A DNA stretch of 64,000 bases, taken from contig CM036240.1 in the NCBI GenBank assembly GCA_020698575.1, forward strand, positions 21,598,711-21,662,710, in the 5' to 3' direction. Positions 45,901 through 57,985 of this stretch are shown one piece after another. Below the pieces are notes generated by a model that worked only from the letters and a program-made list of their open reading frames with translations, made no database searches and was not told the DNA's origin. Each line of letters begins with the position of its first letter. The first letter of the stretch is position 1. The stretch is from Bostrychus sinensis (lineage: Eukaryota; Chordata; Actinopteri; Gobiiformes; Eleotridae). A program made the translations under genes and the position numbers.

Positions 45901-48900
45901 TAAGTTTAAATGTTTTAAGACGCATGATTAATGATTGATCTATTTACTAAAGAGTTGCAGTATCTATTTCATTTTTTTATCACAATATATTTATATTCAG
46001 ACACCTGGATTTAAATGATTGTTTCTGCTAGTATCAAGTTTGATACGTACAACAATATACAATACCCTCACTGGATAAACAAACAGCCCAGCCTCAAGCC
46101 AGTGTACTCTTTGTGCTGTTTTCAAGCCTGGATAAATGAAGAGGCTGGCTTCAGGAAGGGCATCCGGCGTAAAACTTATATGCCAAATTGATATGTGTGT
46201 CACATGTCACTGCACACTTGGAGGCATATGATTTTCTATGGAATCCCAGAATAGAAAAAGCCAAAATGAAAGAAGACTCTTATTAGATAAACAATAATGC
46301 TCAGTAAAAATAAAATATATTGTAAATAAATCTGTATCATTTATAAATTTGCATAACTTTATCTGATTTTCATGTGAAGAGGACTCTTCATCACTATCCA
46401 TGACAGAGGCCACATTGCCACTATGCTTAACTCATGGCCTGAACACAACATAAAGGTGCAAATTAATTTCTGCCTACTATTACATGAATCTGAATTATAG
46501 TTACTACTAACTTGGTACAATACATATTGTTCGTGTTCTGTCTAGGCCATTGTGGTGACAGACGGGGAGCGTATCCTTGGCCTGGGAGACTTGGGCAGCT
46601 ATGGTATGGGTATCCCTGTTGGTAAACTGGCTCTCTACACAGCCTGTGGTGGAGTAGCACCACAGCAGTGTCTTCCTGTGCTGCTGGATGTTGGCACTGA
46701 CAACCAGGTTAATATCATTTCAGAGCTGCCGCCAGCATAATATAGTTTTATAACTTACTGCAGTAAAGCCACTTATCTTTTGCTACGTGAGAGACTACAG
46801 ATCCTTATTTAGAGAATTTGTACAGTACATTGCTGACACAGTCAAGTTTTTCTACTGATTTCTTTGGCTTAGACACTTCTCAACGACCCTTTGTACATTG
46901 GACTGAAACACAAGAGAATCAGAGGAAAAGAGTATGATGAGCTGATTGATGAGTTCATGCAGGCAGTAACAGATAAGTATGTACAACCTTGAATAATCAA
47001 GTACACACATCATTGGTATTCCTTGCTAACCATAATATTTTCATTATATCAATATGTGGGCCCTGTTTTACAAAGCAGGTTGGCTCAGAGTTTAATTACT
47101 CACTTAGAGTTGTCCTACCCAGACCAGGCCAACTCAAGAGTTTTCTGTTCCAGAAAACAGGCTTGGAGTTTAGTCAGACAACTCTGAGTTTATTCACCTT
47201 GAGTTTAGCAGAGGGGAAAAGCCATTATCAATGGAGCCATGAAAAGAGGCAATAGTAAACCAGAGGAGGTGGCCATTTTAAAGGAAAAGTCAAGTGACTG
47301 TGGAGAGTTATATTAAGGCTTATCATTAAAGTGAGGTAGAGCACAGGAGTTACATACAGAGTTTGGACTAAATCTGCTTATTAAAACAAGGCTGTGATGA
47401 AAGTTATACATTTTGTTTGTTTACACAAGACGTGCCATCAGCATGCTATCATCAGTCTCATTTTGCTTGTATGTTTTTGCAGATATGGAATGAACTGCCT
47501 TATTCAGTTTGAGGATTTTGCAAATAGCAATGCTTTTCGAATCCTCAACAAATACAGGAATCGATACTGTACTTTCAATGATGACATTCAAGGTTCTTGA
47601 CTCATGCTTATTTTTACAGACAACATGCATTTTAGCTGCTTTTCATTATAGTGCCCTTAAATCATTTTTTCCTTATAGGCACAGCCTCAGTAGCTGTTGC
47701 TGGGGTGCTGGCAGCACTAAGAATTACTAAAAACAAACTACTAGACCATACTTTTGTTTTCCAAGGAGCAGGGGAGGTGAGTGGGCTTTAGAGATTTGAA
47801 GTATTATGTCTTATCCTTTGTCATTAGGCTTGTGCTGTTCTGAATATAATCTGTATTTTAACAAGGCTGCAATGGGTATTGCCCACCTGCTTATGATGGC
47901 TATGTCTAAAGAGGGACTAAATCGGGAAGAAGCTGCTAAGAGAATTTGGATGGTGGACTCCAAAGGCCTTATTGTAAAGGTACAGCGTGTATTTTTTATG
48001 TTATATTAAATGATAGGCCACTCAGAGATTATTGTATTGTATATTGTATACCATTTTCATTAAAAAACACAGGGAAGAGGTAACCTTAACCATGAAAAGA
48101 AGGAGTTTGCCCATGACCACCCACATCTGAAGACCCTCGAGGAGGTGGTAGCGACCATCAAACCCTCTGCCATTATAGGTGCTGTTGTATATTGTATTGT
48201 TAAAACAGTTGTTACATTGAATAACATGTAAGAGAGTCCTCTCTATCTTTGTTCATACATTTATATGTTCATTCCTTGTTCAGTTGCCGAAAAACAACAA
48301 AACCCCTTAAAAAGGTGATCTCTTTACTGTTAACTTATTTGGGCAATAACCAGTTTTCATTCCTACAAATCAATTAACTTAATAGTCAACAAAAAAATAA
48401 TTATTGCATTTTATACATTTTTATTACATTTAATTGAATTTCTTAGTTTCAATACAGTTTTACATCAACTACAATGACTATTCAAGATCGCTGTTTTAAC
48501 CACTGTCAGTAACATAATTGTGACTCCTGAAAGTAATTGATCTGTGTAATTTAACAGATTCCTGAATTTAAATATTTCTATTACTGTTATTTACTGTATC
48601 GTAAACTCATTTCTGTCTTGTTTTCTTGATTTTTCAGGTGTTGCTGCAATTGGAGGAGCATTCACTGAGAAGATCATCAAAGACATGGCATCATTCAATG
48701 AAAGGCCAATCATCTTTGCCCTGAGTAATCCCACCAGCAAGGCAGAGTGCACAGCTGAACAGTGCTATAATCTCACAGAGGTACTAAAGATGAAATATCG
48801 TAACTTATTAAAAAAAAAATTATTAATTTGTCTCTGCGTTTAGGGCCGGAGCATTTTTGCAAGTGGAAGTCCCTTCAGTAAGGTTGCTCTTGCAGATGGA

Positions 48901-49647
48901 CGCACCTTCTACCCTGGTCAAGGCAACAACGCCTATGTCTTTCCTGGAGTTGCTTTGGGTGTTATTGCTTGTGGGGTTCGCCACATAAGCGAGGACGTCT
49001 TTCTCACAACAGCAGAGGTTAACATTAACTTATTATGTCCATTTGATTTCTAATAACTGTATTTTATTAGTGGATACACCCGTGATTACAAGATGTAACC
49101 TGTCTTGTGTACATCTTTGTTTCTGTTCCTAGGCCATAGCTGACATGGTAACAGAAGAGCACTTGGCTGAAGGCAGACTGTATCCCCCTCTGAACACAAT
49201 TAGAGAGGTGTCCTTTAAGATTGCGGTAAAAGTAAGTTACCAAGAAGTAACTCAGTAAATTTAATGGTAATGTAAAAGAATAACTTTTTATTTGTTAAAA
49301 AGTCTTGTTTATTGTGAAACTACTTGTTAAAATTTGTATTGATGATGCAATGTTTAAACTTTAGTTTGTCATGAATTAAGTCATTTAGTCAACCATTTCC
49401 TTACTAGGATCTTTTCTTCTTTTTTACTGTAATGCTTTTTTATAGTTTGTTGTTTAGAATGCTATTCTGCTTTCCCTCCTAACAGCTTGTAAACTATGCA
49501 TACAAACACAACATGGCGTCAGTGTACCCTGAGCCAAAGGACAAGGAGGCATTTGTGCTGTCCCACATCTACAGTCCTGATTATGACTCCTTCACTCTGG
49601 ACACCTACACCTGGCCCGAAGAGGCCATGAATGTCCAGGACGTCTGA
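42967..49647 (+). CDS. me3: ME3, mitochondrial NADP-dependent malic enzyme
   Basis: Fourteen coding exons: 42967-43185, 44899-45032, 45742-45891, 46380-46455, 46546-46707, 46873-46976, 47483-47592, 47679-47776, 47866-47979, 48073-48178, 48638-48780, 48844-49017, 49133-49231, 49486-49647. Phases join to 616 residues (human 604). It decarboxylates malate to pyruvate with reduction of NADP in the mitochondrial matrix. The first exon is a Ser/Arg/Cys-rich transit peptide followed by KKRGYDITRNPHLNKG. Visible motifs: TPTVGLACQQYG, GLGDLGSYGMGIPVGK, the metal-binding stretch FEDFANSNAF to FNDDIQGTA, and the dinucleotide fold FQGAGEAAMG. The C terminus YDSFTLDTYTWPEEAMNVQ is specific to ME3 rather than ME1 or ME2. 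The ATG at 42967 was chosen because the earlier in-frame ATG (42949) lies in the presumed intron. Confidence 0.95.
43794..44090. mobile_element. TTAA-flanked MITE
   Basis: 297 bases with terminal inverted repeats AGGTGCTATGAGCAG (left) and AGGCACTGTAAGCAG (reverse complement of right), flanked on both sides by TTAA (43790-43793 and 44091-44094). TTAA targets are typical of piggyBac-type transposases, so this is probably a non-autonomous copy. No coding capacity. Confidence 0.75.
44622..44643 (+). other. G-run cluster, potential G-quadruplex
   Basis: Runs of seven, seven and six G separated by single T. Enough G for a four-stranded structure in DNA or intronic RNA; also a place where read-through errors are likely. 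Confidence 0.5.
45066..45440 (+). mobile_element. Tc1-like transposon fragment in ME3 intron
   Basis: Begins with TTTTAAGACCAGTTGAAAAATTGCAAGAATTT, a familiar terminal sequence of a fish Tc1 family, and later contains the start of a transposase (FEHGQIVELQSK and surrounding words) with stops. Only the 5' part remains; no right end was found. Confidence 0.65.
46055..46205. mobile_element. Retroelement fragment in ME3 intron
   Basis: AGAGGCTGGCTTCAGGAAGGGCATCCGGCGTAAAAC followed by TGCCAAATTGATATG recalls a very common LINE-derived segment in fish genomes. Short and without coding capacity. Recognised from memory only. Confidence 0.45.
47058..47235. mobile_element. Dispersed repeat fragment in ME3 intron
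   Basis: GGCCCTGTTTTACAAAGCAGGTTGG followed by repeated ACTC(A)AGAGTT/ACTCTGAGTTT words resembles a widespread fish non-autonomous DNA element. Ends not defined. Confidence 0.4.
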
Positions 49648-50504
49648 TTCTCTTCCCCTCTCAAAAGTCTGACATTGATCCTAGCTATTATTTTTTTTAA
49701 TATTATTGTTGTTGTTGATGTGTTTCTCTTGGAGCTGCAACTGAAAGCCCACAATGGCCATAAGACAACAAACCTTTTGTGTTGTAGGATGAGGTTTGGC
49801 ATCTGTTTCTTTCAGTTCTGATTTTATTTCTTTGTCTGATTTTAAAGTGTGAGTGATTGGTGTCAGCACAGCTGCATATCAACTCTTTGTATCTATCTAA
49901 ATTATACTCTTCTCCTTTCTGTCTCTGATGGTAATTAAAGTGTCTGCATTTTTAGACCAATAATTATAACATGGGAGACTCAAAGCATGGTTTCCCAAAG
50001 AGTACTGTTGTCTGCCTAAAAGATTTAGTTAAAATATTTTTAGAAGGACTTTAAACTTATCATGGTGCCTCTTTCTGTGACCTCAGGACATCACTGCCCC
50101 ATTATCTTTTGAAGATATACAGAAAAAAAACAGATGTGGCTCACATCAAAGCTGCTGTATTTCACACTCCCTTTATGAAATAGTTTAATATGACAATTGG
50201 ACTGCAACACTGCAGAAAATACTATTCTGTTGACTCAGTATAATGTTTACAGTATATGCTCAGTTCATATGAGCCACTGTATTGTGTGTCATTATTGGGT
50301 GTGGCCATCAGGAGGGTTTGTGCACTGTGGTGTGTGTCCCTTTGTTTTGTACAAAGCCCTTTCTGTAGTGTTTTGCCAAAGTTACTGATCCATAAAAAGA
50401 ATTCTCTGTCTAATGATCCTAAATTGCTGTCTCATCTTCAATATATCGATATGCTTAAGCTTTTTCATAGGAATACCATTTTAAAAGGGAACATGAGACT
50501 TTTG

Positions 50505-50510
50505 AATAAA
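50505..50510 (+). terminator. ME3 poly(A) signal
   Basis: AATAAA about 860 bases after the stop; an earlier ATTAAA near 49935 is an alternative proximal site. Confidence 0.5.
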
Positions 50511-52110
50511 CCTTAAAAATTAAAATTTAACCAGTGTGGGGTTTCCTTTGTAGAAGAAACAGTTTTTTGTTTGTTTTTTCAACTCTGTGCATGAGGAAAC
50601 AATGCTGTATAACCACTTTTCTGTGGAAAACTTTACAGTTAGGATGAGCACTCTCTTGGCTGGCTAGTGAATTGCATATACATATATATTAAATTGCTGT
50701 TGTACAGTAAATGCTATGAAGTTAAAAGCATTGGTAACAGACAGGGCACAAACAGGCTTCAATGCACTTCTAAATAAAATTTTTAATGTTTTAAGAAAAT
50801 CTAAAAATTCTCTGAAATTCCCTGCATTAGCAGCAAAGTACTGATGCACTCACATGGCTTTCACATACATTTTGTAAACAGAACACTTTTTGACAGCTGT
50901 AAGATGTTATGCTAGCTATGAAAAGCTGCACAATTTTGACTGAAATGAATATCTTTCTCAGCAGCGTCATGGCCCAAAATTAATACCACAAAGGGCAGTT
51001 GGACAGTAGTCATATATGGCCCAGTGATTCAGCAACCTTAAGAATAAATATCTGCATTTGACTTAAGGTATAATCTTGAGGCACTACCTTTTTACTTATG
51101 TATTTGGAAGCAAAGTCTTTTTGACGACTTGACAACTCACAACTTGCCATCACTCTTCCTACATGCTGATTTCGTCAACAACATACAATGTTTCTTATGA
51201 ATTTCAGCCTCTCAAACTGTAGTTAAGATATTCTCCCTAGTGGTTTTCCACTTTATTTTCTTAACAGTTTAAACATTTCAAAAAAAGGTTTCTGAACCAT
51301 ACCATACCATAATCGCAAAAATTTGTCGACAATAGGATAAAAAGAGGCACATTTTTGTGTTCGCTTCAGACATTTGTGTTTTGTTTTTTCAATCTTCAAC
51401 TGGAAAAAGGAATAAAAAATGGTAGGCAAAAAAAATTACAGATCATGATATTTTTGGTTTGAAACAATGTGTTCTTTTTTTAGAAAAATATTCATATGGC
51501 TATTTTCTACATTTCTAATAAAGTGATCTTAGTCTCCAATTATATTAAAGCCATTTGATGTTATAATAAACAGCTGATCATTGCTTTTACCTGTTGGCAA
51601 CCTATAAGTACACTCTACAGCAGCCATTCCCAAAGTCAAGAGTGTCGTGGCCCCCTTAAATTTGCAGAAATCCCACGGAGACCCCCAAATATACAACTTT
51701 CCTCTATTCAAAAGGTTATGTCAAGTTTTTCTTCTATGTCTACTAAAAACGTTACTAACTGTTGGCTAATTTTTTTAAGTAATATTTTTAAACAAGCATA
51801 AAACCGTAATTCATTTAAAACTCAATTTCTTTTAATGTACCTTATATAGACAACCTCTGGGGCCCTCCCTGCAGTACCTTTACAGACCCTCAGCGGGCCG
51901 CAAACACCACTTTGGGAACCAATGCTCTACAGTAAATGTGTGATACTATGTAAAATGGCTTCCTTAAAATTAAATAAGTTAAACAATTTGAAACCAAAAT
52001 ATAATAATATATATTTACACAGTTTACTGCAAAGTAAATAAATAAATAAAAACAAGGTAAAAAGAGTATAGGGTTTAGTAAAACAGTAGCCAGTGTCATA
52101 TGAACATGTT
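50511..52110. other. Convergent spacer between ME3 and NXPE3
   Basis: The two genes point at each other. The stretch should hold the NXPE3 3' UTR at its right and includes one hAT-like MITE. No other gene seen. Confidence 0.5.
51621..51924. mobile_element. hAT-like MITE
   Basis: 304 bases flanked by a perfect eight-base duplication CTCTACAG (51613-51620 and 51925-51932). Ends are imperfect inverted repeats: CAGCCATTCCCAAAGT and CATTGGTTCCCAAAGT (reverse complement of the right end). The eight-base duplication is the hAT hallmark. No coding capacity. Confidence 0.8.
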
Positions 52111-54405
52111 CTATGAAATATGGCTCTTATTTTCAGGGCAGATGTAAGATAAAAGCATGTTTATCATGTTTTTGACAATGGATGGAGGTGGGTGGAGTGC
52201 ATGCGGGAGGTGGTGGGCTAGTGTCATCTGCCAGGCGTCAATCATGAGGACGTTAAGCCCCTTGAACATGGCTCGTAGCACCTGGTCCAGCTGCAGAGAG
52301 TACCAGTCACTGTTGTATAGACTCACGTCCTGGTCCAGGGCTTGGAGGTTGGCAGTTCGGACCACCACCATCGTCCCGGGGGCTCGGTCCAAGAGTCGCA
52401 ACACGGACCTCCGGATGTGACGCAGCCGCCTGATGTAGACCTCCACAGGGAAAGTGCTAAAGTGAGCCCAGATACTCAAGACCACTACTGTGTTGGGACC
52501 ACCAGAGAGGCCGTCCAGCTCGTTCGAAATGTACCGCAGCTCACTGGACATCACTGTGGAGAAGCGGATGGGGGGACCATGACATCGATACTTCAGCAGG
52601 ATGTTATGGGTGCTGTCCACAGCCATGAAAGGGCCGACATTTTTAGGACTATGTAGGTTGAACTCCCTTAAATCTGCACAAGATCAAATAAGTCATTATC
52701 CACATAAAATGTAATACAAAATACAAAAAAAACAACTAGTAATGTTACCTGGTACTAATGCAATGAGGTATTCAAACCACTGCCGTACTGTCGAGTCCCC
52801 GTACATGTAGATCATTTTGTTCCTTAAACACTGAGTGGTAACAGTTGAATCATTAAATTGCTTTATTTTAAACCCATTTAGGGGCCTCCATGAGTCTTTG
52901 TAGTAATATCCAGAAGGAGCTACTTTTGTAGGCTCTGGATTTAGAAAGTCACTTTCTACCACAGTTTTATCTAGCAAAAAAGAAAAAAAGGTAAACAAAA
53001 ATAGAATACAATAGAATAGAGGTTTATTGTCATCGTCTGGTAAACACAGCGAAATACAATTCAGCAGCTCACTGATCCTGCAGTATAATAACTATAGAAG
53101 TACAGGAAAGTCAGTAGACTTTAATAAAGTCTAGACTTTCCTGTACTATTAAAAGATAATAAAGAAATAAAATAAGGAAATTAAACTATTCACAAGTGCT
53201 GTACCTTTAAGGGGAGGGAGCACATTGACTCTGTCTGGCCCTGAAGCATAGATGTGAACTTTGAGGTTAACTCCACTAAAACAAAAAAATATAAAAAAAA
53301 ATTAGCAAAATTGATAAATTTATATTATGATTTAAAGTGTGTACTGTCAGTGACAAATGGAAAAAGTAACTAAAAGTAATTTGCAAGCACTATTTTTAGC
53401 CATTACAAACCTCTGGAAAAGCAATGCTTCGTTATTGGTGATGAGATGCTTCAGGTAGCCCCCCTTGGCATGGTTGACTCTGGTGTCACAGCTGAGCATC
53501 TTGGGCTTGTAGCAGTACCAGGGCTCACCTGTGTATAGGTCAGTGTAGTTGCACAGAGGCTGCTGGTCAGGTGGCAGGCACATGTTGCACACAGTAGTTT
53601 CAGACAGAAAGCCCAGGCGAAATAAGCTTTTAAAAAACACTCGATCAGGCCTCTCCTCCCTCAGGCGCTGCAGCACAGCAACAGCCTCGCTCGAATGCAC
53701 TAATGTTATCTCAACCTGTGCAGACCCAGTCCAGAGGAGCGGGAACAGAGCAGAATAAAAGCCATTCTTGTGATCCAGCACTGCGCCTGCTACACCTGCT
53801 CCAAGATCTGAAGAGTGCAGTCTGGCCAAAAGAAAATCTCCCCCACAGTGCTTGGGACGTCCCTGGAAGTCGTGTACTTGGACCAGGGCCTCAAGCTGGT
53901 CTCCCAAGTGCCACTCTCGTCCCGCTTTAGGGGGAAGTATGGCAAACAGGCTGTGCACAGGGTCAGTGGTCTGCCGCAGGGTGGATGGCCCTGACTGAGG
54001 AGTGTGTTCCAGCCAGGCGATGGAGTCCAGCAGGTAGCGCTCCTCTAGCTCATCTTCAGGGGATGGCCTCTGACCCAGATTGCCGCAAAAGGTGCGGTTG
54101 TGGTAAAATGTGGGCAGTGACACCGGGATGAAAGACGACTGAATTCTGCTCTGGAGCTGGTATAGAGCTGAGATTGTGTGGCAGTTCCAGTTCTGAAGAG
54201 AAAAAGGGAACATTTCACCTAACTCTTTACATGGAAAAAGTAAATATTTACAAGTAATCTGTACTCCGACAGAAACTGTATGAATAAATTTGCTGCATTT
54301 GTAACAACTTACCTCAACAGTGTGGATGTTGCGTAGGAGAAAGATAAGACCGGACAGTGCTAGAAAGAGGAAGATAAGGGCATATTTGGACAGATTTCGA
54401 CACAT
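52111..54405 (-). CDS. nxpe3: NXPE3, neurexophilin and PC-esterase domain protein
   Basis: Five coding exons on the minus strand: 54405-54313, 54192-53411, 53275-53205, 52970-52749, 52673-52111; phases join to about 576 residues (human 559). A short cytoplasmic start and signal anchor (YALIFLFLALSGLIFLL) are followed by a neurexophilin-like region (GDQLEALVQVHDFQGRPK, DLYTGEPWYCYKPK) and a C-terminal PC-esterase region with the GDS motif (YMYGDSTVRQWFEYL) and the late Asp/His pair (IDAWQMTLAHHLPH). It is probably a secreted or Golgi-anchored protein; its substrate is not known to me. I chose the ATG at 54405 because human NXPE3 starts right at its anchor; an upstream in-frame ATG at 54456 would add 17 residues. 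It lies next to CEP97, as in human 3q12. Confidence 0.92.
53008..53160. repeat. Retroelement-like tail and hairpin in NXPE3 intron
   Basis: AATAGAATACAATAGAATAG-type units followed by GGTTTATTGTCATCGTCTGG resemble a common fish retroelement end. Immediately after lies a near-perfect inverted repeat (53101-53145). Confidence 0.5.
53101..53145. repeat. 45-base near-perfect inverted repeat
   Basis: Starts TACAGGAAAGTC and ends GACTTTCCTGTA; arms of about 22 bases pair with one small bulge and almost no loop. Would form a strong hairpin in DNA or RNA of either strand. Confidence 0.8.
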
Positions 54406-55023
54406 GATGACCTCCCGTCGGTCATGATTGAGCCCCATTGGACACTCAGCTGTCACACTGGAAATTCTCTTTCTTTATCCATTAATAAGCCATGCTGAGG
54501 ACTGACTTCTAGAAAACAGAATGTGCATCTGTTAAGTGAAGCATGTTTATTAAGATAACAGAAAATCTGATTTAACGTTGCAATTACTGTAATTTTTTCC
54601 CCCACAAAGCTAAATCGAGGATGGATAGATGATGAGTGACGTTACAGTCTTACAGACGAGGGAGGCCTGTTCATCAGCACACACACTGAGATCGACACTA
54701 GACTAGTGCACTGTTAATGCTGCTTCACTATAATAAAACATCAAAAGAAGCCTTACACATCACATCACAAACCTCCATTTAAAAACACCGCCTCGCTGAC
54801 ACTCACCTCTCTACTCGAGCTGCAAATCCAGCCCATATTACTTTTTTGAAGAAACGTCGTGTATTTCCTACAGCTGAGTTTGTCCAGAATAACCAGTGGC
54901 CAGTTCATTCACAGTTCTGTAATATTCACATTAATTGCCGCTGACTCCTCTCCACTCATGCAGCTCCACTTCTTACGAACATGTCTGACACTTAACGATG
55001 TACGTGAGGCTATCGCTTTAATG
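54406..55023. other. NXPE3 5' region
   Basis: Likely holds noncoding 5' exon sequence of NXPE3; on the minus strand a TTTTCTAG acceptor lies near 54512. No other feature recognised. Confidence 0.4.
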
Positions 55024-55791
<768 letters not shown>

Positions 55792-57985
55792 CTTTTATGA
55801 CACGCAGTTTTATGCACCAGCATGTACTCATGAGAAAGGTGAACAGGGTTTAAGCTACAAACTATGACTTATCGGTAGAAACGCTGTTAGACACGTTGGC
55901 TAGCTGCAGCTACTTGTGGAAAGTTTTGTTGTCTAACGCGGCGCATGCGCACTGTAATGTATTGGGCCGTAAGCTGCACAGTGCGCTGCTTATCGCCCGC
56001 TCCTATCAGCCAGAGATCTCTGTCACTGAGCCTGAGATTGACCACAGCACGCATGTGCAACTCTCCAAAACAAGCTGCTGGGCTCTCTGCTTGACAAGCT
56101 CCAGGCAGAAACAGTGCACCATGACTCCGCCTCCAGAGAGGTGAAAATGACAGAAATGAATGGCAGAGACAACCTAGTTTGCCTTGACAGTACCTGGAGT
56201 GGCCAGCAGGGCGCAGAAAAAACAGAGGAACTGAAAGCAGGTAATGGACTGATTCTCTATGGACGTGAATGGCAAAATGAAATGTTTGGAGAGATAACAA
56301 TTTAATTTCATTATAGTTTTAATCCGTGTGTTTTTTAGATTTGATTGGTTAAGCACTGCTTGCCTTGCTTGCCCTCATGGCAGGCCGTGGGGCCAATGGC
56401 TAACCAATCGGTTAACCACTGTATTGGCCACCACCAGGGGGCGCATCAAAGTGGCACATTCCTGATCTCTGGAGGCACAGCCCCATAATCCACTGACAAA
56501 AGTTAATTTAGGCTACATACTATTTTCATGTGCATTACGATGTGGACAAGGCCCTAGTGACCCCTGTATTGACGAAGGCAGTGGCTTCTCAGCTGTAAAC
56601 CCAGATAAAAGTAGTAAATGCCAGAAAAAAAACTGGCTACATGAATGGCTAACCATAAGTTTAGCCATTACAAGATGCCTCTGGTGGTGGCCAATGCAGT
56701 GGTTAACCTGCAGTAAACCGTTCTCAAAAGCGGCCAGCCTCAATTTTAGCCACAATAAAAGTGGTTAACCAGCGGCAAACCATTTTCAAAACTGGTTGCC
56801 CCCCCAGTAAAAATAATCCTGGCTACACCCCTGTTAAACATTTTTGTCAATAATTTATCAAAAACTGTAATTGTGGAGCTACTCAGTCAGAAGCTCTCTA
56901 TAATAATGGTTTATAACACGCATAGTGGCATATAGTGCAAGAAGTGAAAGTATAGGGTATTGTATTCCTCACTGAACTCCTTTCGAACTGAGACTGCAGT
57001 CCATTATCCACCAGCTCAATCAAATCAGCTTAAGTCAATATTAAGGAACAACCATTATACACAATGAATAACTCGTTGTTGTCATCATTTGCATTGCACA
57101 TACATACCTATACATTGAACGTCATGTCTGTTAAAGCTGCCTCTATCGTAGACAGCTGCAAAGACGACTCGGTATTAACAAAGGGTTGTAAGGACTGTTA
57201 TTATGGGGGGGTGGGGTAAAGATACAAAAAATGGAAAGGTATGTTATTAGAGCAATGTTTTGTACTTACCCCTATTGTCACACAAGCAGGATGCCAGACC
57301 GAAACGACGGGGAGCAACGATGCAACGATGAAGATAACGTCAAGGTGTCAAGAGAAAAAACACCACCAACGCGAGAAACAGCAGCACCGCTATTGCTGAT
57401 CCTATACGCCCCCTGGCGGACAGCAATGGACAATGTACGACATCTACGGCAGACGGGGCGCTGACGTTTGATGTGCAGTGTTTGAGGCGTAATAATGGGA
57501 TACACTACACGTCAATATTTATTTACAGGGGCCATAGATTTACTAGTACCTTAGGATCAGCAGATAATACGATACATACAAAATTGAATGACAATTTTAA
57601 AATTAAAACATAGGCTTTAGAAAATTACTTACTAAATTAATTAATTACTCATTCACATTTATAAAATATCAAAAAACAGACATCAACAGTGATTTAAACC
57701 TTTAATATTATTATGTCTTTTGCTGATGTATACTGTGGGTAAATTACTTGTCAAAGTATACAGTGTACAGTATTGGAGCTGAAGTAGTCATTCTTACATT
57801 ATATTTTCTTTAAACATTAAATAACGACTCAATATTACATTAAAACTAAACTTGATTTAGGTTGGCTCTTGCTAGCTATGCACAACCCAAAAGTATATTA
57901 AGTGCACTGTTATTTGAGATCTGGGTCAGTAATCTGGTCGCCACATCTCATCTTAAAGCCACTGTGACTGCACACGCATGGAGCC
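55792..57985. other. Spacer between NXPE3 and CEP97
   Basis: No coding gene seen. Contains a palindromic GCGCATGCGC (55941-55950) that matches the NRF1 site, a fold-back repeat (about 56350-56840), and the CEP97 3' flank, where TTTATT at 57518-57523 could be a minus-strand AATAAA. Confidence 0.45.
56350..56840. mobile_element. Non-autonomous DNA element with inverted repeat
   Basis: The segment 56412-56440 (TTAACCACTGTATTGGCCACC...) is the reverse complement of 56678-56707 with one or two changes. The right side ends ...CCTGGCTACACCCCTG, a common end of fish repeats. Boundaries uncertain; no target duplication assigned. Confidence 0.55.
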
